Source: Lonicera japonica (taxonomy: Eukaryota > Streptophyta > Magnoliopsida > Dipsacales > Caprifoliaceae). Taken from it: a stretch of 64,000 bases of DNA. Below, piece after piece: positions 1 through 8,990 of this stretch. The notes under the pieces were generated by a model that saw only the letters and a program-made list of their open reading frames with translations, had not been told where the DNA came from and ran no database searches. Positions within the stretch are counted from its first letter, which is position 1. The number at the start of each line of letters is the position of its first letter. Both the position numbers and the translations under genes were made by a program. Location of the stretch: positions 15,104,422-15,168,421 of the forward strand of contig CM038471.1 in NCBI GenBank assembly GCA_021464415.1. The letters are read 5' to 3'.

Positions 1-735
1 ACATACTTTGGTTAATAGAAGGTCGATTTACCACTTGATCAATCGGATCAGAATCGAAAAACATAACATTTTGTTGGTCTAGTAGATGAAAACTTAGACG
101 CTCAACAAGAGGATCTTTGTATTGGATCTCAAACCCAAAAATTCTCCAGGCTGCTTTGCATGGTGAAATGTACCTACAATCATAGTAGATATTTATTTCA
201 TCGAAATTTTTTACTGCATCATTATTCTCACTAGTCTTGTAAAAAGTTGCAGTAACTCGATCATTTCCTTTGTTGACATACTTGAACAAATATTTGATAG
301 ATCTAGATTGGTTACACCACTCTACATTTAAATGGGCACCATATTTTAACAGCAGATAACGATTGTGAGGCACAGCATATCTATTATCAAGCTCAACACC
401 ATTCTTTACCACAGTTTTACTGTCATCTCTTCTTCGATACACTGGATAACCATCTTCGTCAATATAAGTAGATTCCACGATTTTTTTTGGAAAATGTTTG
501 ATACATCGACCATTTGACATGCAAGGAGAATTGCTTCTCGAATTACCACATGGACCGTGCATCATGAAATCTTGTACTGCTATAAAGTAGCTTGGGTCAG
601 AATCTTTGTCTGGAATCTCAGCTGATATTATGCGATCAATGTCAACTCCTGTTCGATATTTGTCTTCCTTAGACAAAAATATCAAAATGTGCACATGTGG
701 AAGTCCACGTTTTTGGAATTCGACGGTATATATAA
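1..735 (-). pseudogene. Rep exon with HUH nuclease motif
   Basis: This exon is open across its whole length on the minus strand and continues past the left edge. It reads EFQKRGLPHVHILIF near its start, where HVH (codons at 689-697) is the metal-binding HUH motif of rolling-circle Rep proteins. A Cys-rich stretch follows (MHGPCG, SPCMSNGRC). At 267-295 is KYLFKYVNKG, which has the two tyrosines of the Helitron active site. The order and spacing match the Helitron_like_N family. No stop codon occurs in this exon, so the decay of the gene is confined to upstream exons as far as this window shows. Confidence 0.85.
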
Positions 736-826
736 CTATATTGGTGAAATTATATTTTGTTAGGATATATATATATATAATTAATAGCAAAAATAATTAT
801 ATTTTTTATGATCTTAAATAGAATAC
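736..826 (-). other. 91-nt intron in the Helitron Rep domain
   Basis: On the minus strand the conserved block before this stretch ends in GTVRAG and the block after it starts with YTVEFQ. The intervening 91 nt is AT-rich, begins GTATTC and ends TATAG. Removing it restores the family reading VRAVIYTVEFQKRG exactly, with the intron falling after the first base of a Val codon. This fit is strong sequence evidence for a real intron rather than an insertion. Confidence 0.75.
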
Positions 827-1232
827 CTGCTCTCACTGTACCGAAAATCTTATTTCGACGAAGATCTTTAATCAATTGGTCTAATTTAATTTTAAAAATT
901 CGACAAATTATGTCGGGACGATCATCGGGTCTCAATCCTCTGCTCTCAACAAAACGAATTATCTCCGGCCACTTCGGATTACATGTAAACATAATAAACA
1001 AATCTGGATAACCAACCCACCTACATATCGCCATTGCGTCCTGATAGTTTTGTATCATGTATCGTGCACCACCAATGAAAGAAGATGGTAAAACCACACG
1101 CTTACCCTATGTTGAAAGGTCTGTTTCTCCTTGTAATACTGCATCAGCTAAGCCACTGTACAGTTCTGACCTCAACTCTTTTTGATGGCTTCATAAATAA
1201 GCCAACCGTGACGATTCAACCATAGTGTATGC
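827..1232 (-). pseudogene. Rep exon, N-terminal part of Helitron_like_N, two stops
   Basis: Minus-strand reading gives the block YTMVESSRLAYL, then SHQKELRSELYSGLADAVL, then GKRVVLPSSFIGGARYMIQN and AICRWVGYPDLFIMFTCNPK. These are hallmark segments of plant Helitron transposases. Two in-frame stops interrupt it: a TGA where the family has Arg after LAYL (near 1185), and a TAG where the family has Gln before GKR (near 1109). Both fit C-to-T changes, as expected for a methylated, silenced element. The exon is cut at 1232 by the solo LTR at 1233-2530. Confidence 0.85.
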
Positions 1233-2530
1233 TGATGGAAACTTAGTTCCAAAATCGTTTAATATTGCGTATAGACCGAACAAAATTTTTTATGTAAAAC
1301 CCCAGTGCGAAATCGGATTTTACCTTCGAGATCTCTCTGGTTTGATCTCGTCTCAGCACGAACAGGAATTGGTGGAGACGAATCGAGAACACGGGCTCGA
1401 TAGAACCTCAAAATCTTCTATCGTATTCTTTTCGCCGTGCAATCCTGTACCGAGTGTGGGCTGCGGTATCACCAAGATCTCATTCTCTACTCTCTACGGC
1501 ATAAACCCTAAATTCGTGAGAATTATTGTGTCGAGAGAAAAGGCAAGGCTGGCATATATATAAGGCTACGATAGGGACCCTAAGGAGAAATAAGTGTTTA
1601 GGCTTACTATGAAAAACTGGAATCCTAATTCGATTAAGAATTGATTCCTTCCATAAATTATAATTCACACCACTAAAGAATTATAATTGCACTCCCGTCC
1701 TTATCTCAAAAATTATATTTCGAGCTCCTTGTTATTAAATACTTATTATTCTCCCCACGTTAAGATTTCAGATAACCGTCATTTAAATTAAATTACTGAC
1801 AATTATATTTAAATGACTTCTTAATCCTTGAGCGTACTACTTAACTTATTTGACATGTCGGATTAACATAATCCACCTGCAGGGTTTGACATGATCAAAA
1901 CTTATAAGCTTCTCAAGGGGTTATCATCAATCCCTATACCGGGATGTGGATTCCGTCAATAATTAATATTCATCATACATATAGTGTCGCCATCTAATTC
2001 ACGAAGATTATTGATCCATAAATGAATCTCACTCTTAATGAGTCAAAACAACAAACACTACATATATATGTCTATTAATTATTTCAAGATTAAGAGCATA
2101 AGTAATCATAATAACCATGGGATTTTAAATTATTTTATATAGTCAGTATAAAAACAATTAACCCAAACTGGTCATGTTCAATACACACAAAGTGTACTAA
2201 CACAACGACTTAAAACTGTATCGTTTCCTGTAGTCAAGATAAACTACTAAAACTTGTGCTACAATCCTACCGATGGTTGTCCAATTCCATCTAAGACCGT
2301 TAACCAATAACTTATATTCCATAAGAACCAATGATATGATCCTATGTGTGTAAGCTATACTCTACACACCAAATCATCTACGATATGGAATAAAAGACAC
2401 ACTTGCACTATAGATAATATAATGCAACCATTGCCCATAAAGATTCTCATTTAAATAGCAAAACCGAGTCTATATAACATATCAAAACCAATAATAATAA
2501 AATCATGGCTTTTAGTATATCACTCTAACA
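1233..2530 (-). mobile_element. Solo Ty1-copia LTR inside the Rep exon
   Basis: This 1298-bp block starts TGATGGAAAC and ends CTCTAACA, and is flanked by the 5-bp direct repeat TATGC (1228-1232 and 2531-2535). Its sequence matches the LTRs of the copia element at 37438-45689 over most of its length, in the same minus orientation. Reading across the empty site on the minus strand joins QQFVVDAY to YTMVESS, so it landed in the middle of a codon series of the Helitron transposase. No internal region or second LTR is present, so it is a solo LTR left by recombination. Confidence 0.9.
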
Positions 2531-3050
2531 TATGCATCAACTACAAATTGTTGGAATAGTCTCCTGGAGAATAGAATATGCGATGATTCACAATCCCTTT
2601 CAGTCTATAAGCGAAGTACTCCCTTAGACTGACTTTTTTTCTCCGAGCCGACGTAACTGATTTTGAATATGTTAATGGAATATCTTCTCTATAACCATTT
2701 TCCCCATAAGGTAAAAGCAATGGATATTGAAGTGCTAGATATGAAGCATTAAGCTCATTTATTCGTTTCAATTTTCCACTTTGAGTTTCAACTAAAATAT
2801 CTCTTTCACCAATAGCCGAATCGAAATCCCCTACAATAAGTGTAGCAATTTCATTTACTGTCGGCATATTGTATGTCCTTGCATCGCGATCCCCTCTACC
2901 AATTAATTTGAGCTTCACATCTGAAATTTCTTCATCATGCATTTTATCTCTAACCATTCTGAATGACTTGACCAACACATTACTTTCGTCTAGCATTGAC
3001 TTTAAATCGGAGATGATTTCCGCATGAAGATTGTTGATGTTACTATTTTG
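2531..3050 (-). pseudogene. Rep exon upstream of the solo LTR
   Basis: The minus strand encodes NVLVKSFRMVRDKMHDEE, then LIGRGDRDARTYNMPT, then IATLIVGDFD, LKRINELNASYLALQYPLLL, PYGENGYREDIPL and REYFAYRLK. This is the region preceding the catalytic domain in plant Helitron transposases. After the YRLK segment the family continues in another frame (SRRLFQQFVVDAY), so there is a frameshift close to 2600. The acceptor at 3051-3052 is my best guess; upstream sequence to 3149 lacks family similarity and is probably intron. Confidence 0.75.
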
Positions 3051-3148
3051 CTTATCATAACAAAATAAATAATAAAGTAACATATGATTAGTTGGAAAAA
3101 CTTCAAAAATTCTAAACATGGGTAAACTTAAAAAACAATGATAATCAC

Positions 3149-3588
3149 CTAACATATTGTATCATGTTCATCACTCCATTGTCAGTGTCATAAATATACA
3201 GTTGAGCAAACATCGGCACAGCTTCTTCAGGCGGCAAAAGACTACCAATCATGTGGTAGTTTTGTTCGTGCAATCTAAATACAGGTGGTGACCCCCCCTC
3301 TATTTAAACTCGCGTCAATTTTTCCTCCCATCGATGTAAAGCAAAACATATTATTGTATGATCTAATATTCTCGAGAAAATGCTTGCTTTTATTACTGTC
3401 TCCGTATAGCAAATCAATAAGCACATTAGGAGGATGCTTCATCAGTGGTAATTTAATCTTACCGTGCATACAGCATAAAGAGAATTTTGGATTTACAGTG
3501 TTATAATAACATCCCACCTTCTCTTCGTACCAAAAAATGGCACCACAAAACTCACATTTATGTGTTGGGTTTCCAATATCCCAATATT
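3149..3588 (-). pseudogene. Rep exon with zinc-finger-like N-terminal block
   Basis: The minus strand encodes EYWDIGNPTHKCEFCGAIF then WYEEKVGCYYNTVNPKFSLC, CCMHGKIKLP and NMFCFTSMGGKIDASLNRGG, the conserved N-terminal region of plant Helitron transposases with a CxxC pair. A good acceptor ends at 3589-3590 and a GT donor follows 3149. The seven-C run at 3292-3298 has one base too many: the family reading SPPVFRLHEQNYHMIGSLLP resumes in the next frame. The exon is therefore frameshifted. The remainder (FAQLYIYDTDNGVMN) is recognisable. Confidence 0.8.
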
Positions 3589-4303
3589 CTGCATTGTATA
3601 TAAAAAAAACCTATCAAAACAAAAAATTAATATATTCATAAGACTGACATATACGGATAAAAATATTTCAAAACAAATTTTATCAAATTTTAAAATCAAT
3701 ACATTATCACTATTTAAAGTCAATCAAAAACTAATTGTAATGTCCAGTACATTAATAAACAATGAATAAAAATATTAGTAACAATATGATTTTATTTTTT
3801 ATTTTTGGGAAGTAACAAATGTATATTTTAAAATAAATAAGAAAAAAAATTACTAATAATGATTAATAAATTCAACATGATTAATAAATATAAACATCTA
3901 AACATACCTGACCATGTTCAAATGTTGAACATTCCGAACCTGACCAAATAAATGGAACAATTAGAAAATTTAAAATAATTAAAGTAAACATGTAATTATA
4001 GATTAATAGCATGCAGTTATTGAATTGTTTACCTAAAGGCTTAGTTAAATTAATTAATTAAGATAATGAATATTGGATGGATGATTACCTCCATATGAAA
4101 GTTCATTGCATTCCATACCTTTCCCTACAATAAAAAAAAATATATTTAATTTAAGTTATTGCATTTTCTATTGATAATATATGATGCACGGATATTCTCT
4201 CAGAGGTTACGTATCATGTCCGACGACACGCTCAGGACATGTAGACATGCTTCGACACGTAGCCGACACATGTGTCAAAGAGCATCCCATATATATATAT
4301 AAA
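3589..4303 (-). other. Rep introns with micro-exons
   Basis: AT-rich sequence with two short exon candidates on the minus strand, one near 3906-3945 (SECSTFEHG) and one near 4085-4128 (GMECNELSYGG), each with AG and GT borders. The second has a diverged copy at 7643-7680 (GIECDELSNGG) whose acceptor appears to have lost its AG. I see nothing else that I can support here. Confidence 0.45.
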
Positions 4304-4530
4304 GGGCTATTATTGACACATTAAAACACCCTCTAACACTCCAAATTGGTTCGACCCTTAAAGATTGAGTATATATACTCAGTTATTAGGAGCCGAGCCA
4401 GTGTAATTTTTTTTACCCAAAAATGGTTCTGTCTCTAGGCACCGAATATGTACATATATATTCAATCCTCAAGGACCAAGTAAATATGACAGAATGTTAG
4501 TGAGTATTTTAGTGTATGTCAATAGCACCC
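4304..4530. mobile_element. MITE-like inverted repeat element
   Basis: The left end GGGCTATTATTGACACATTA and the reverse complement of the right end (GGGTGCTATTGACATACACT) pair imperfectly over roughly 40 bp. The element is 227 bp and AT-rich inside. This resembles short plant MITEs that begin GGGTGCTATTGACA. No clear target duplication is visible in the AT-rich flanks, so the superfamily is open. Confidence 0.5.
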
Positions 4531-5144
4531 ACCTATATATATTGGTGGACACGTGAAAAACATGCTCAAAATAAGCTCATATCATGTAAAAAGTGGTCAA
4601 ATTAAAAATAACTAAAAAGATTAGGATTGAAATAATAATAAAGCAATTTAATAATAAAACAACTGAGATTAAATCCCTTCCCCTTTATCTTTCTCTTTCC
4701 CGTAAAACCTAGGCCCCACTCGCTTGGCCACCATTGAAACAAAACCCTAAGCCCCAACTTCCCGTCAACGACTTTTCTCTAACATCCCATAACGGGAACG
4801 CTACTCTGTCTCTGTATCTATCAATCTCCGTCTCTCTATCTTTAACTCCGTCTCTCTCTACATATACACATGTATGTAGAAATGTATACTATGGTTTTTC
4901 TATTTGATCGAGGTTCAAGAACTTCCTGGACGTATATACTATTGCTACGATTTCAGTTATTTAGCAAAGTTATACGATAATTTTTTTAGGGAAAATAAGA
5001 TAAGGAAGTGGTGAATTTTTTTTCTAATATGCATCTCTTTACTTCTAAATTATAATTTTAAAGTGTTCCAGAATTTAGATGTTCCAGAATTGGTGACGTG
5101 CTTAGATGTAATGCTTTTTGTTAATTTATTTATTATGGACCTAG
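4531..5144 (+). other. Non-coding segment upstream of the captured exon
   Basis: It contains a G-box-like CACGTG near 4551 and a CT-rich stretch (4676-4860) that looks like a gene leader, but no start codon with an ORF. From about 4873 to 5081 it carries a sequence repeated at 5631-5794. It may be part of the same captured gene segment as the PP5-like exon; I cannot prove that. Confidence 0.35.
4873..5081 (+). repeat. Direct repeat flanking the captured exon, copy 1
   Basis: This segment is repeated at 5631-5794 with few mismatches (shared blocks include ATGTATACTATGG and TTCCTGGACGTATATAC). Copy 2 lacks about 45 bp present here between two TTA-containing spots. The two copies bracket the PP5-like exon, which suggests a local duplication during or after capture. 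Confidence 0.7.
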
Positions 5145-5295
5145 GTCAAGAAAATCCATCCAAATAATCCTGGCGCTGCTAAGAAATTAAAGGAATGTGA
5201 GAAAGCTGTCTTGAAGCTCAGATTCGAAAAAGCAATTGCCTTACCTGATTCTCAGAGACATTTAATAACTGATTATATCAAATTTTGTTCCACAG
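5145..5295 (+). pseudogene. Captured exon of a protein phosphatase 5-like gene
   Basis: A 151-nt open segment on the plus strand is bounded by an AG acceptor (GGACCTAG) and a GT donor (CACAGGTATGG). It encodes VKKIHPNNPGAAKKLKECEK followed by AVLKLRFEKAIALP. From memory of the family this is the linker region between the TPR repeats and the catalytic domain of plant PP5 (PAPP5) Ser/Thr phosphatases. Later residues (DSQRHLITDYIKF) diverge. It lies opposite to the Helitron genes, in a Rep intron, with no neighbouring PP5 exons recognised. This is typical gene-fragment capture by a Helitron. It cannot make a phosphatase. Confidence 0.7.
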
Positions 5296-5630
5296 GTATG
5301 GTACTGCTATTTGATTAAGCCTTCTTGGTTCCCATTTACTTCTTTTTAGCATATAAAATTTGTATTACTTATTATACATGCGTTACTCTTTGAATTAGTT
5401 TTTTCCTTAAATTGCTCATGTGATTTCCCTTTTATACAACTGAACCCTGTGCAAGTGGGATAGGAAATAAATGATGTTGCACATAACACCATGTGTATAA
5501 TGGGATGACATTTTTTATTTTTTATTATGTTTTTCCGTAACTGGTCGCTTTTAAATATGTTATTTGTTGACCAGGTTACAACTTTCATTTTTTGTTTGGG
5601 GTCATAAAATTCAGTAATTAATTATCTTTA

Positions 5631-5794
5631 TGTAGAAATGTATACTATGGCTTTTCTATTTGATCGAGGTTCAAGAACTTCCTGGACGTATATACTATTG
5701 CTACGATTTCAGTTAAGGAAGTGGTGCAAAATTTTTCTAATATGCATCTCTTTATTTCTAAATTCTGATTTTAAAGTGTTCCAGAATTTAGATG
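5631..5794 (+). repeat. Direct repeat flanking the captured exon, copy 2
   Basis: Second copy of the segment at 4873-5081, in the same orientation and with an internal deletion relative to copy 1. Confidence 0.7.
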
Positions 5795-5857
5795 CTCCTT
5801 TTTATCATGAATAACTAAGTAGGGTCTTATGAAGAGGGACCATTTAGTGATAATTTA

Positions 5858-6142
5858 GGCTCCATTTGATTGTAAAGATGGAAAATGAAAATAAATTTAG
5901 TTAATTTGTGAGAGAAGATAGAAAATAAGTGAGAGATGTTGCTCATTTTATGAGTAGATATCCCCCATCCTTCCATAATTTTGGTGGAAAATTTTTCCTC
6001 ACCACATAGCAAAGAAAATTTCTTCATGGAAAAATTTTAAAAACCAAGAGGATCTCATCCATATCATTCAACTTATTTTCTATCTTTTCACCAAAACTAA
6101 CTCAAATTATTTTCTTTTTCCACCTTGCAATCAAATGGAGCC
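5858..6142. mobile_element. Tourist-like MITE (PIF/Harbinger type)
   Basis: The 285-bp element starts GGCTCCATTTGATTG and ends with the inverse, CAATCAAATGGAGCC. It is flanked by TTA on both sides (5855-5857 and 6143-6145), the target duplication of PIF/Harbinger elements. The inverted repeats extend imperfectly for about 90 bp. No coding sequence is present. Confidence 0.85.
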
Positions 6143-6536
6143 TTAGTGACCATGTTTTGAGTATTTGAGTTATTAATACAATATAGTTTCATTTGATTGA
6201 ATTCTTAAATATTTATAATGTTTATTGCATATATATATAATTAATTAAGAACGTGTCGTGTCCTACATTTTGGAAAAATTGCATGTCGCATGTCGTGTCG
6301 AAACTCATGAGCTTATATAGTACATGTAACATGGGTATTATATGAAACCTTTGCTATTATGTTTTATGTTATCTTTCCCTTTTTCCCCCATTTTTCTTTT
6401 TCTTGCTCTAAAGGTAAAATTTTGCCTAAGTTAGGAGGGAGTAATAAGCCATTATCGAAGAAGCCGACCAAGTTTTTATTATTAGTAAAAACTAAATACA
6501 CCATGCTATTGGACCATTACACTATTAGTAGCAACC

Positions 6537-6617
6537 CAGAGCTGGCCCTAGGGCAGGGCTGGCAGGGCGACCGCCTAGGGTCCAAAAATTAAGAGGGGCA
6601 CCAATATTTTATTTATC

Positions 6618-6650
<33 letters not shown>

Positions 6651-7038
6651 AGAAAAAAAATTATAATGCAAATTTTTAAGAAAATAACTCAAGTTTCAAA
6701 AACTCTAACATTGTATAGGGAAACGGCTTCTTTAGCACTTCTCTGATTCTTTCTTCCCAAATCCAATCACAATCTTCTCATGTTATAAGAGAAAATTAGA
6801 GGGGCGCCAATATTTTTTCTTTCACTTATATCGATTTCAAAACAATAAGAGAGAATTAAATATTTAATCGTAATATTTTTGTAGGGTTCTTTGTAATGTG
6901 TTTTTTGTGACATTTGAACTCTTATCATTGAAACAAAATTAATTTATTTTTTTAATATAAAAAATTAATATATTTATTTATAAGAGGGCACATTTTAATA
7001 TTTCACCCAGGGCCTCAAAATACACAAGACCGGCTCTG
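6537..7038. mobile_element. hAT-like non-autonomous element
   Basis: The ends are CAGAGCTGGCCCT and, as reverse complement, CAGAGCCGGTCTTG, matching the CAGAGCCGGCC-type termini of many plant hAT MITEs. Flanking octamers TAGCAACC (6529-6536) and TTGAAACC (7039-7046) agree at six of eight positions, as a decayed 8-bp target duplication would. The 502-bp interior is AT-rich, includes a TA microsatellite at about 6618-6645, and encodes nothing recognisable. Confidence 0.65.
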
Positions 7039-7760
7039 TTGAAACCTTTGCTATTGGACCATTACACTATGGTCTTGCTTATTAGTTATATATCTTGGTT
7101 ATTGGTTGTCATTGATTTTATGTTGCACACCCATCTAAATAACCTAACAGTTTGAAAATTTTGTGTGGAGAGGGAGAGTGTGAGAGAGGGAGGGGGGACA
7201 AAGAAAGAGTGAGAGTAAATGCATCATTAAGCTACTAAACTTGGTCATTGCCCCTCACCATGACAAGGCTAGAAGTTAAGAGATTCATCTTAATTTAGGA
7301 TTTAGGGTAAAGTGCTTCAGTGGTTATTTTTATTCTTGTTATAAATGTAGGGGAATACTATACACCTTTATAAATGTCGGAGAATGCAGCATATCAAAGA
7401 AGTGTGAAAAATTAAAAGGTTTCTAGAGCCGAACAAAGCACATGTACCATTAAGATTTATATGGGCAAGAATATATCATTACGATTCTACATCTACGATT
7501 AAATTGGGGGACCAAAACATTTAAATAAAAATAATGACAAATTATAAAATAATGACAAACTTGTTCCTCGAATAAAGAATGTTGACTTTGGGTTAGAATT
7601 GGACTTGTTCCTCAATGAGGAGTATTAGAAGGAAGATTACCTCCATTTGAAAGTTCATCACATTCGATACCTTCACCAACAGTAAAAAAGAAATATTCAA
7701 TTTAATTTCTTGCTTTTTATGCTTATTATTAAAAATTTTGATAGATAAATATAATTATAC
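7039..7760. other. Rep intron sequence
   Basis: AT-rich non-coding sequence with a GA-rich patch at about 7167-7215. A micro-exon-like copy (GIECDELSNGG on the minus strand) lies at 7643-7680. Nothing else can be supported. Confidence 0.4.
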
Positions 7761-7817
7761 CATTACATTGGAATTTGTCTTCTCCTCTACCACCAGATTG
7801 TATACAACTCTCATTAC
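7761..7817 (-). pseudogene. Rep small exon (57 nt)
   Basis: A 57-nt exon with a TTTTGCAG acceptor and GTATAA donor on the minus strand, encoding NESCIQSGGRGEDKFQCN. Its length is a multiple of three. It lies in the variable N-terminal part of the transposase, for which I know no function. Confidence 0.55.
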
Positions 7818-7916
7818 CTGCAAAAGTTATGAAAATTTTAAATTGGGGGACCAAAATATATAAATAAAAAAAAGTGACAAATCATAAAATCTTTAATTTG
7901 GAAGAACAAAACTTAC

Positions 7917-8102
7917 TATTATTCAAACTGATGCCATTTTCTTGCACAGCTACTGAAATTTGTTCCTCAAATAAGGAATTTGACTTTGAATTAAAAGTTC
8001 CTTGTATAATCCCATTACGTATTATATTCTTCCCCGGAGACAAGACATTCAATGTTCTATGTGCCTTTATGCTTCTATTATGTTCAATACTCTTATGAGT
8101 AA
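7917..8102 (-). pseudogene. Rep exon (186 nt)
   Basis: An open 186-nt segment with a TTTTTACAG acceptor and a consensus GTAAGT donor. It encodes THKSIEHNRSIKAHRTLNVL then PGKNIIRNGIIQGTFNSKSN and ends ENGISLNN. Its length is divisible by three and both splice sites are good, so it is a likely N-terminal exon of the transposase. I recognise no domain in it. Confidence 0.6.
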
Positions 8103-8990
8103 CTGTAAAAACAAATGTACTTCTTAATAGCATCTATAAAACAAAGTCATATTTGATAAACATATCGTAAGATAAATCAAATTTATGATCATACCATTTG
8201 TTATATTGCTCAATGGAGTTCTTGAGCAAATTTGTGAACTGCTTATATAACCTTGACCATGATTAATACCTTGTGTGTTATCTGCATGATAATAAAATAC
8301 TATTTATTTTATATAACTGTAACTTGGACTTAGTATTGATAACATATGAAAAATTCAATTTAAAATTATTATGATAATTTTTTCATCTAATATTTGACCA
8401 ATTCAACATGTTGCAGGTTATGGATATGTCTTGCAAGTACTTTTCATTTGGCTTTTAGAAATCAACTTCCACCAGGTATTGTTTCTCAAAAACCTTTCAC
8501 CATAATTATAATTGAATGTCTATATACTGTTTATTACCCAAACACATTCTTAGTAAAAGGCTCAGAAAGATCCATTGGTATATATAATCACAAAGAGACC
8601 TTTTCCCCCCTTATAAAATAGGTAGTTTTCAAGCATCATTGCCATTAGTCAAAACTAAAAAAATTTAAAATCATTTTTTTTTGTTTTAAAAGCAACAACT
8701 TCTTCTAACCTGAAAATAAAAAAAATATGTGATCTAGTTAATGATCATACCATTTGTTATATTTTGCTATTATATTGCTACTATTGGCAAGATGAAGACC
8801 TCCATGTCAATGATAGATTTTTAAAAAATCAAAGAGGATCAGAGTAGACAAATGCCTTCTACTCTGCTCGATATAATGAGTAGAGAAGATTTTTCCTTTT
8901 TTCCATGTAGGAAAATTTACTTATATTCTCAACTTCATGGGTTTCGAGTGGAAAGAATATTTAAATCTCAATTTATTAGAACTGCAAAAA
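8070..8990. repeat. Tandem duplication, copy 1 (interrupted by the LINE)
   Basis: This segment is repeated at about 11690-12610 with roughly 90 percent or better identity by eye, including an 87-nt exon of Rep. Copy 1 was opened at 8990 by the LINE, since copy 2 shows the uninterrupted sequence GAACTGCAAAAACATATATT at the matching place. Confidence 0.8.
8195..8281 (-). pseudogene. Duplicated Rep exon, copy 1 (87 nt)
   Basis: The exon has a CATGCAG acceptor and a GTATGA donor and encodes NTQGINHGQGYISSSQICSR then TPLSNITNG. It is 29 codons long, so inclusion or skipping keeps the frame. A second copy with the same borders is at 11835-11921. Confidence 0.6.

Noticed and set aside
8394..8621. 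Plus-strand exon-like segment (AG...GT) at 8415-8477 repeated at 12057-12117
   Set aside because: Copy 2 gains a stop in one frame and copy 1 in another; no protein family recognised, so it is treated as intron sequence.
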